DNA of 64,000 nucleotides from Oscillospiraceae bacterium (GTDB lineage Bacteria > Bacillota > Clostridia > Oscillospirales > Acutalibacteraceae). Both the position numbers and the translations under genes were made by a program. This document shows positions 58,378-64,000 of this stretch, piece by piece. Location: assembly GCA_003538135.1 (NCBI GenBank), contig DPOR01000013.1, positions 193,926 through 257,925 of the forward strand, written 5' to 3'. A model generated the notes under the pieces. It saw only the letters and a list, made by a program, of their open reading frames with translations. It searched no databases and had not been told where the DNA came from. Positions within the stretch are counted from its first letter, which is position 1. Every line of letters begins with the position of its first letter.

Positions 58378-59075
58378 AAAGAGTTCTCGTAGCCGAGGAC
58401 GAGGCTTCGATAAGAGAGTTTGTGATAATAAATCTCAAGCGAAACGGCTATGATGTCGTTGAAGCATCCGACGGTGCGCAGGCCATTGAAAAATACAAGG
58501 CCTGCAACGGCGATATAGATGTTGCTATCCTTGATATAATGATGCCGTATGTTGACGGACTTGAGGTGTGCAAGCAGCTGCGCGCGATGAACGCGAATCT
58601 CGGCATAATAATGCTGACCGCCAAAACTCAGGAGATGGACAAGGTTTCCGGTCTGCTAATAGGCGCAGACGACTATGTTACAAAGCCGTTTTCAACCTCA
58701 GAGCTGATGGCTCGCGTCGATGTGCTTTACCGCCGCGTGGAGATGAGCGCGGGGCTTGCCGATAATTCCCATGCGAATGTGATAACCTCCGGCGAGTTCG
58801 AGCTCAATATGCGCAACAGAACGCTGACGAAAAACGGTGTTCCGATAGAGCTGACGCAGGTGGAATTTCAGATAATGGAATATTTCTTCACGAACCAGGA
58901 CGCGGCGCTTTCGAGAACCGATATTCTTGAAAAAGTTTGGGGCAGCGACTATTTCGGCGAGGAAAAGATAGTCGATGTCAATATACGCAGGCTGCGTATG
59001 AAGGTCGAGGATGATCCGTCCGCGCCCAAGCATCTGCTAACGATGTGGGGCGTCGGATATAAGTGGATAGCCTAA
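58374..59075 (+). CDS. OmpR/PhoB-family response regulator
   Basis: A 233-residue regulator: receiver domain at 1-120 with acidic pocket AEDEAS, phospho-acceptor Asp in AILDIMMPYVDG and Lys in YVTKPFS; the winged-helix output domain at 135-233 has ELTQVEFQIMEYF and VDVNIRRLRMKVE. It overlaps the lipoprotein gene by four bases and precedes its kinase by 34 bases. Confidence 0.95.
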   Translation: MKRVLVAEDEASIREFVIINLKRNGYDVVEASDGAQAIEKYKACNGDIDVAILDIMMPYVDGLEVCKQLRAMNANLGIIMLTAKTQEMDKVSGLLIGADDYVTKPFSTSELMARVDVLYRRVEMSAGLADNSHANVITSGEFELNMRNRTLTKNGVPIELTQVEFQIMEYFFTNQDAALSRTDILEKVWGSDYFGEEKIVDVNIRRLRMKVEDDPSAPKHLLTMWGVGYKWIA

Positions 59076-59109
59076 GTTTATTCAATAAAAAACGGGAGGG
59101 GCAGGCAAG

Positions 59110-60582
59110 GTGAAAAAGATCGGCGGCATAACCAAGCGGTGGCTGAAGGATATATTCAGCGTTATTCTTGTGCTCGTGCTCTCCGTCTCCGTCGCGGCCT
59201 GTCTCTTTATAAAAGCTTACTACTACACCTCGATAAAAAACGTGCTCGAAACGAACTCGGGCGAGCTCATAACCACATTCTTCAATATTTACGGCGCAAA
59301 CAGCGAGGACGGCTTTGCCGTAGCCGGCAGAGAGTTTATCGAAAACTGCGGTATGCTCGACCTTATGGAGATATGGATAGTCGACAACTCCGGAAACGTC
59401 CTTGTCTCATCGAGCGGATTTGAGGTGTCGGCTCAGCCGAATATGCCGGACTTTATCGAGGCGATGAACTCGCCCTCCGGAAAGGCTACGTGGATAGGAA
59501 CGTTCGGCTCCGGCGAAAAAGTAATGGCAATGACCGAATCCGTTTTGAACACAGACGGCACTGCGGCGGGCGCCATAAGATATATTGTCTCGCTCGAGGA
59601 CGTTGATTCGCAAATAGGCTTTTCCTGCCTTATAATCGGGCTCATAGCGGCTGTTATAATTGTTGTTTCGACTGTACTCGGCCTTGCTTTTACCCGTTCC
59701 ATAGTGCGGCCGCTGCGAAATATCGGCAATGTTGCGGGCGAGGTTGCGGACGGAGATTTGAGCGTCCGAATCGAAAATTATAAATATGACGACGAGATGG
59801 GCGAGCTCTGCGGAAAGATAAACAATATGATCGAGGAGCTCAACGCAGCAGACAGACTCAAAAACGACTTCATCTCGACCATATCCCATGAGCTTCGCAC
59901 ACCGCTTACCTCCATAAAGGGTTGGGGCGAGACGCTAATGCAGGTCGGCGATACCGACCCCGCGCTGACCAAACGCGGAATGACGGTCATAATCGGCGAG
60001 GCGTCGCGCCTGTCCGGCATGGTCGAAGAGCTGCTTGACTTCTCGAAGATACAGAGCAACCGCATGAATCTTCAGCTCAAAAAGATAGATGTTCTCGCCG
60101 AGCTCGACGAGACGGTGTTCACCTTCAGAGAGCGCGCGATAAAAGAGGGCATAGAGATAATTTACAATGCGCCCGAGCTTCCCGCGCCGATGGAGGCGGA
60201 TGAGGACAGGATACGCCAGGTGTTCATCAACGTCTTTGATAACGCCATAAAATACAACTATCACGGCGGCAGAGTGGTGGTGCTCGCCCAGATAACCAGT
60301 CCCACAGTGCTCGAAATATCCATAAGCGATACGGGCAGAGGTATATCGGCAGAAAATCTGCCGAGGGTAAAAGAGAAGTTCTACAAGACGGACAATACCG
60401 TTGCGGGCTCCGGCATAGGTCTTGCTGTAGCGGATGAAATAGTCAAGCTCCACGGCGGAACCCTCAATATTGACAGTATTCTCAATGAGGGAACAACCGT
60501 AACCATAACGCTGCCCATAGAGGCGGTGTCATATACAGACGAAAAGGAAGTACAAGATGAAGAAGAAAAAAACTCAAACTAA
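59110..60582 (+). CDS. Sensor histidine kinase
   Basis: A 490-residue membrane kinase. Two helices (about 16-36 and 175-196) flank an extracytoplasmic sensor region; then HAMP, the HisKA box FISTISHELRTPLTSIKGW, and an ATPase domain with VFINVFDNAIKYNYHGG, DTGRGIS and GSGIGLAVADEIVKLHGG. The start is GTG at 59110 after GGGAGGGG. It is paired with the response regulator and the lipoprotein upstream. The signal is unknown; envelope or calcium status is a guess from the partner. Its end overlaps yqhQ by 26 bases. Confidence 0.95.
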   Translation: MKKIGGITKRWLKDIFSVILVLVLSVSVAACLFIKAYYYTSIKNVLETNSGELITTFFNIYGANSEDGFAVAGREFIENCGMLDLMEIWIVDNSGNVLVSSSGFEVSAQPNMPDFIEAMNSPSGKATWIGTFGSGEKVMAMTESVLNTDGTAAGAIRYIVSLEDVDSQIGFSCLIIGLIAAVIIVVSTVLGLAFTRSIVRPLRNIGNVAGEVADGDLSVRIENYKYDDEMGELCGKINNMIEELNAADRLKNDFISTISHELRTPLTSIKGWGETLMQVGDTDPALTKRGMTVIIGEASRLSGMVEELLDFSKIQSNRMNLQLKKIDVLAELDETVFTFRERAIKEGIEIIYNAPELPAPMEADEDRIRQVFINVFDNAIKYNYHGGRVVVLAQITSPTVLEISISDTGRGISAENLPRVKEKFYKTDNTVAGSGIGLAVADEIVKLHGGTLNIDSILNEGTTVTITLPIEAVSYTDEKEVQDEEEKNSN

Positions 60583-61588
60583 ATACGGCTCTGTCGGCGG
60601 TCAGGCGCTGATGGAGGGCATAATGATGAACGGCCCCGAGGGCAAGGCGATGGCGCTCAGGTTGCCCGACGGCAGCATTTCGGTTGAAAAAAAGACTTTT
60701 ACTTCGATAAAAGATAAAAATAAATTTTTCGGCATTCCGATGGTACGCGGCATAGTTAATTTTGTCGAGGCGCTCATCTTCGGCTACAAATGCCTCATGG
60801 AGTCCGCGGAAAAAACGGGAATGGACGTCGAGGAAGAGGAAAATATGTCAAAGCTCGACCGATGGATAAGCGATCATTTCGGCGAAAAGATGATGAAGGT
60901 CATCGGCGCAATATCCATGGTGCTCGGCTTTGCGCTCGCGTTCGCACTGTTTGTGTGGATGCCGTCTTTCCTGTTTGATGCCATAAATAAGCTGACCGGA
61001 GAGCGTATCACGATGCTCCGAACCATATTCGAAGGTCTGCTCAGAATAATAATTTTTGTCATATATATGTTCGCAGTCTCTAAAATGAAGGAGATAAAGC
61101 GCGTCTATATGTATCACGGAGCAGAGCATAAGTCGATATTCTGCTACGAGAGCGGCGAGGAGATGACGGTGGAAAACGTCAGAAAGCAGAGTCGCTTCCA
61201 TCCGCGCTGCGGCACAAGCTTCATTTTCGTTATGATAATACTCAGCATTCTCGTCTCGTCCGTAGTTGCGCTGGCTTTCCCGAGCCTTACGCAAATCCGC
61301 CCCGTATGGATTTGCGTCAAGCTTCTCATAATGCCGATAGTCATGGGACTCGGCTATGAGTTTATCAGGTATGCCGGCAAGCACGACAATCTTTTTGTGA
61401 AGATACTTTCGGCTCCCGGCCTTTGGATGCAGCGCATAACCACGGCCGAGCCCGACGACAGCATGATAGAGGTAGGAATAGCGGCAATAAACGCGGTTAT
61501 CCCTCATAATGATGAAGAAAAAGAGAATATTGACAAGGTTGAAGAGACCGAAAACATATCTGAAGAACCCGACGAAGAGGAGGGCTGA
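60557..61588 (+). CDS. yqhQ: YqhQ-like DUF1385 membrane protein
   Basis: A 343-residue DUF1385 protein beginning GGQALMEGIMMNGPEG, with MVRGIVNFVEALIFGYKCL, several membrane helices in the middle, a metal-site-like YHGAEHKSIFCYE and FHPRCGTSF, and an acidic C-terminal tail. Its function is undefined; it is conserved in Firmicutes and often precedes prmC and prfA. It overlaps the kinase gene, which makes this operon run on. Confidence 0.93.
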   Translation: MKKKKTQTKYGSVGGQALMEGIMMNGPEGKAMALRLPDGSISVEKKTFTSIKDKNKFFGIPMVRGIVNFVEALIFGYKCLMESAEKTGMDVEEEENMSKLDRWISDHFGEKMMKVIGAISMVLGFALAFALFVWMPSFLFDAINKLTGERITMLRTIFEGLLRIIIFVIYMFAVSKMKEIKRVYMYHGAEHKSIFCYESGEEMTVENVRKQSRFHPRCGTSFIFVMIILSILVSSVVALAFPSLTQIRPVWICVKLLIMPIVMGLGYEFIRYAGKHDNLFVKILSAPGLWMQRITTAEPDDSMIEVGIAAINAVIPHNDEEKENIDKVEETENISEEPDEEEG

Positions 61589-61630
61589 TTGAGCCTGCGT
61601 TTGCCAACATTCTGAAAGGGGATATAAGCA

Positions 61631-62473
61631 ATGACAGCTGAACAGGTGCTCAGAAAAGCCGCGGAAAAGCTCAGAGCGGCGCAGATAGAAAACGCTTCTT
61701 TTGACGCCTCATGTCTTGTCGAAAGCATCACGGGGCTTTCTCGCGCGAAGATAATGCTCTGCGATGACGATATTTCCGACGGGCAGGCCGAGCTTATTGA
61801 GCGCGCTGTTTTGCGCCGAATATCCGGCGAGCCGCTCCAGTATATCCTCGGCGAATGGGATTTTTTCGGCAGGACGTTTGAGGTCGGCGAGGGTGTGCTT
61901 GTGCCGAGACCCGAGACGGAATTGATTGTCGAGCTGGCGCTTGAGAAGCTCGGCAATGCAAGATATCCGGTGGTGTTCGACCTCTGCGCCGGAAGCGGCT
62001 GTATAGGGCTTACTATAGCGGCCGAGCGGCCGGACGCGCACGTTGTGCTTTTTGAAAAGTATGACAAAGCCTTTCACTATCTCAAGCGCAACATAGAAAA
62101 GTTAGGGCTTACAAATGTGCAGGCCGTTCAGTACGATATTACTATGGGCTATGACAAAAAGCTGCACGAAACACCCGACCTCATAGTTTCAAACCCGCCG
62201 TATCTCAGAACGGACGAGCTTGAAGGAGTTCCTGCGGAGGTCATGCATGAACCCGTTACCGCACTCGACGGCGGCGCGGACGGCACGGATTTTTACCGTA
62301 TAATTGCTTCGCGCTGGCTGCCGTATGTGAACGGGCACGGCGGAATAATCTTTGAATGTGACCCGTCGCAGACGCTTAAAATTGCGGATATGCTCATGCC
62401 GTATGCGATGCGGGTGAAAATAGTAACAGATATATTCGGGCTTCAGCGTGCGGTATATGCCGATACATTCTGA
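61631..62473 (+). CDS. prmC: Release factor glutamine methyltransferase PrmC
   Basis: A 280-residue PrmC/HemK: N-terminal helical domain, then the SAM fold with VPRPETELIVELAL, FDLCAGSGCIG and the catalytic SNPPYLRTDEL. It methylates the GGQ glutamine of release factors RF1 and RF2 to speed termination. prfA is not adjacent; a site-2 protease follows after 21 bases. Confidence 0.95.
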   Translation: MTAEQVLRKAAEKLRAAQIENASFDASCLVESITGLSRAKIMLCDDDISDGQAELIERAVLRRISGEPLQYILGEWDFFGRTFEVGEGVLVPRPETELIVELALEKLGNARYPVVFDLCAGSGCIGLTIAAERPDAHVVLFEKYDKAFHYLKRNIEKLGLTNVQAVQYDITMGYDKKLHETPDLIVSNPPYLRTDELEGVPAEVMHEPVTALDGGADGTDFYRIIASRWLPYVNGHGGIIFECDPSQTLKIADMLMPYAMRVKIVTDIFGLQRAVYADTF

Positions 62474-62494
62474 AGCGGAAAGGATTTTTAAACA

Positions 62495-63208
62495 ATGCTC
62501 TTATCTCTTTTGAGAAACGGATTTTCAATAGATATACTCATAGGGCTGTGCGCGAGCGCGTTTGTTGTGTTTTGCACAATGCCCATACATGAGTATGCCC
62601 ACGCGCTTGTCGCAACAAAGCTCGGCGACGATACGCCGAGACTCAGCGGGCGGCTTACGCTCAACCCCTTGGCGCATATCGATATAATGGGCGCCGTGAT
62701 GATATTGCTTGTCGGCTTCGGCTATGCAAAGGCCGTGCCCGTGAATCCGCGCAACTTCAAGAACCCGAAAGCGGGCATGGCGCTGACTGCCGCCGCAGGC
62801 CCGGCTTCAAATCTGATAATGTCCGTTATCTTTATTTTGCTGTCGAACATCTCGTTTGTTATTTATTGCAAGACAAACGATTCCATCGTCGCAAGGGTAG
62901 CGTTTCTGTTCTTCTTCTACGCCGCGATGATAAATATCAGCCTTGCGGTTTTCAACCTTATTCCGATTCCGCCGCTTGACGGCTCGCGTATAGTCGGGCT
63001 GCTTATACCCAATAAAATCTACTATCAGATAATGAAGTATGAGCGCTATATCATAATCGTGGTATTCGTTCTGCTCGCTCTCGGCTGGCTCTCGACTCCG
63101 CTGTCTTGGCTTACCGATAAAGTGCTCTACGGTATATCCTGGCTTATTTCAAAGCCGTTCGGCGAATACGGCGATATGTTCATGCAGATAGTTTCATCCG
63201 CAACGTGA
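62495..63208 (+). CDS. Site-2 protease family membrane metalloprotease
   Basis: A 237-residue M50 protease. The zinc motif is MPIHEYAHALVA in the first helix region (HExxH), and the distal Asp is in NLIPIPPLDGSRIVG. About five membrane helices, no PDZ domain. Such compact S2P proteins cleave within membranes or act on unknown substrates. It sits 21 bases after prmC and 7 bases before scpA, a common clostridial arrangement. Confidence 0.94.
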   Translation: MLLSLLRNGFSIDILIGLCASAFVVFCTMPIHEYAHALVATKLGDDTPRLSGRLTLNPLAHIDIMGAVMILLVGFGYAKAVPVNPRNFKNPKAGMALTAAAGPASNLIMSVIFILLSNISFVIYCKTNDSIVARVAFLFFFYAAMINISLAVFNLIPIPPLDGSRIVGLLIPNKIYYQIMKYERYIIIVVFVLLALGWLSTPLSWLTDKVLYGISWLISKPFGEYGDMFMQIVSSAT

Positions 63209-63215
63209 GGTTTTT

Positions 63216-63926
63216 ATGGAGACTCTTTCTTATAAAATTGAATCTTTTGAGGGTCCTATGGATCTCCTTTTGCACCTGATAAGCAAGCATAAGGTCAGGA
63301 TAGAAGATGTGCCTATAATGGATCTTATCAACCAGTATCTTGACTATATGAAGAAGCTCAAGGAAGAAAATCTCGAAGTTGCGAGTGAATTCCTTGAAAT
63401 GGCTGCGCGTTTGGTGTATATTAAGACTGTGTCTCTGCTTCCCGTCCATGAGGAGGCAGACAGGCTTGCGGAGGAGCTTCGCGGAGAGCTTACGGAATAC
63501 CGCGACTGCCAGCTTATGGCGGGCAAGCTTGCGGAGCAGGCGAACGGCTTTAATTTCTTTTCGCGCGAGCCGCAGGAGCTTGAGGCCGATATGACATATA
63601 CGAGACTCCATGAGCCGTCCGAGTTATACAAGGCCTATATGGCGGCAGTCGGCAAGGGCAAGCGCAAGCTTCCTCCGCCGGTTGAGGCGTTTTCGGGAAT
63701 AATAGCGAGAAAGATAGTTTCCGTCTCGTCGAGATTTTCATACATACTCAGAAAGCTCGGCAAAAACAGAAAGCAGAAATTCATATCCTTCTTCGAGCGT
63801 TCGACTTCGCGCTCGGAGATGGTTGCGACCTTTATGGCGATGCTCGCGCTCGTCAAGTCCAAAAAGGTTGAGATAAACGGTGACGGCAACGATGCCGAGG
63901 TCACCTTGATAACAAACAGACGATGA
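63216..63926 (+). CDS. scpA: Segregation and condensation protein A
   Basis: A 236-residue kleisin: N-terminal YKIESFEGPMDLLLHLISKH that grips the SMC neck, an acidic middle, and a C-terminal winged helix (FEAFSG... IIARKIVSVSSRFSYILRKL, SEMVATFMAMLALVKSKKV). With SMC and ScpB it forms the condensin that resolves new origins. Confidence 0.95.
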   Translation: METLSYKIESFEGPMDLLLHLISKHKVRIEDVPIMDLINQYLDYMKKLKEENLEVASEFLEMAARLVYIKTVSLLPVHEEADRLAEELRGELTEYRDCQLMAGKLAEQANGFNFFSREPQELEADMTYTRLHEPSELYKAYMAAVGKGKRKLPPPVEAFSGIIARKIVSVSSRFSYILRKLGKNRKQKFISFFERSTSRSEMVATFMAMLALVKSKKVEINGDGNDAEVTLITNRR

Positions 63927-63947
63927 AGCTTTGAGGGGAGAATCAGC

Positions 63948-64000
63948 TTGACATTCAATCAAATGCGCGCCGCTGCCGAGGCGATACTCTTTGCGGCGGG
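63948..64000 (+). CDS. scpB: Segregation and condensation protein B, N-terminal fragment
   Basis: Only 17 codons are in the window: they read MTFNQMRAAAEAILFAAG, the characteristic ScpB opening. I take the TTG at 63948 as start, seven bases after AGGGGAG; an ATG at 63963 is the alternative. It follows scpA by 21 bases, and the gene continues past the right edge. Confidence 0.82.
   Translation, partial: MTFNQMRAAAEAILFAA

Overview
The window looks like chromosome of an anaerobic, spore-forming member of the Clostridia, most likely the Oscillospirales (Ruminococcaceae/Oscillospiraceae type). This rests on the sporulation genes yabP and yabQ, [FeFe] hydrogenases, bifunctional AdhE, Rex, ECF transporter subunits, FeoAB, Gram-positive ribosome binding sites and SigA promoters, and a GC content that looks a little above 50 %. 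No complete mobile element, CRISPR array or rRNA operon is present.

Layout. 1-4.5 kb: the conserved yab cluster (spoVB/murJ-like flippase, mazG, HU, rqcP/yabO, yabP, yabQ, divIC, yabR). 4.5-9.3 kb: an amidohydrolase overlapping a lone class I fumarase alpha subunit, then hpf, a THUMP-type rRNA methyltransferase and a lipid kinase. 9.4-10.8 kb: divergent PHP and HAD hydrolases. 10.9-20.6 kb (minus strand): the most striking region, a tightly packed unit rex - adhE - small-molecule/protein kinase-like gene - two [2Fe-2S] ferredoxin-like genes - PAS-containing sensory-type [FeFe] hydrogenase - SpoIIE-type phosphatase - catalytic group B-type [FeFe] hydrogenase, followed by hypB. It links NADH sensing, ethanol formation, H2 production and a probable H2-responsive phospho-signalling circuit. 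A related unit is known from Ruminococcus albus 7; the ferredoxin pair, hypB and a perfect palindrome upstream of rex deserve attention.

20.7-28.8 kb: phosphodiesterase, LysR regulator, second lipid kinase, HAD phosphatase, feoAB with a divergent DtxR-type regulator, and an SDR fused to a zinc-ribbon-like tail. 28.8-31.8 kb: a copper operon (csoR, copA) with a textbook CsoR operator; CopA carries an in-frame CopZ-like domain preceded by its own internal ribosome binding site. 31.8-32.6 kb: an integrase remnant and 11-bp repeats abutting a four-gene tRNA operon (Gly, Arg, His, Gln). 32.7-39.8 kb: MATE exporter, two-gene aconitase X, a GrpB-pyrophosphatase fusion, nanE-nanK and a DUF2804 protein.

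40-45.8 kb: two MBOAT/SGNH-type O-acyltransferase modules, one clearly AT-rich and probably acquired. 45.9-51 kb: secreted purple-acid-phosphatase-like protein, nagB, a Ser/Thr/Lys-rich membrane protein, and a probable pantothenate module (ECF S component, coaX). 51.1-55.5 kb: a plus-strand run of radical SAM, proC, TIM-barrel isomerase and GH13 glucosidase. 55.5-56.7 kb: a TatD-associated-type radical SAM protein with an ECF S component. 56.9-64 kb: lipoprotein, response regulator, histidine kinase, yqhQ, prmC, site-2 protease, scpA and the start of scpB, apparently one long operon.
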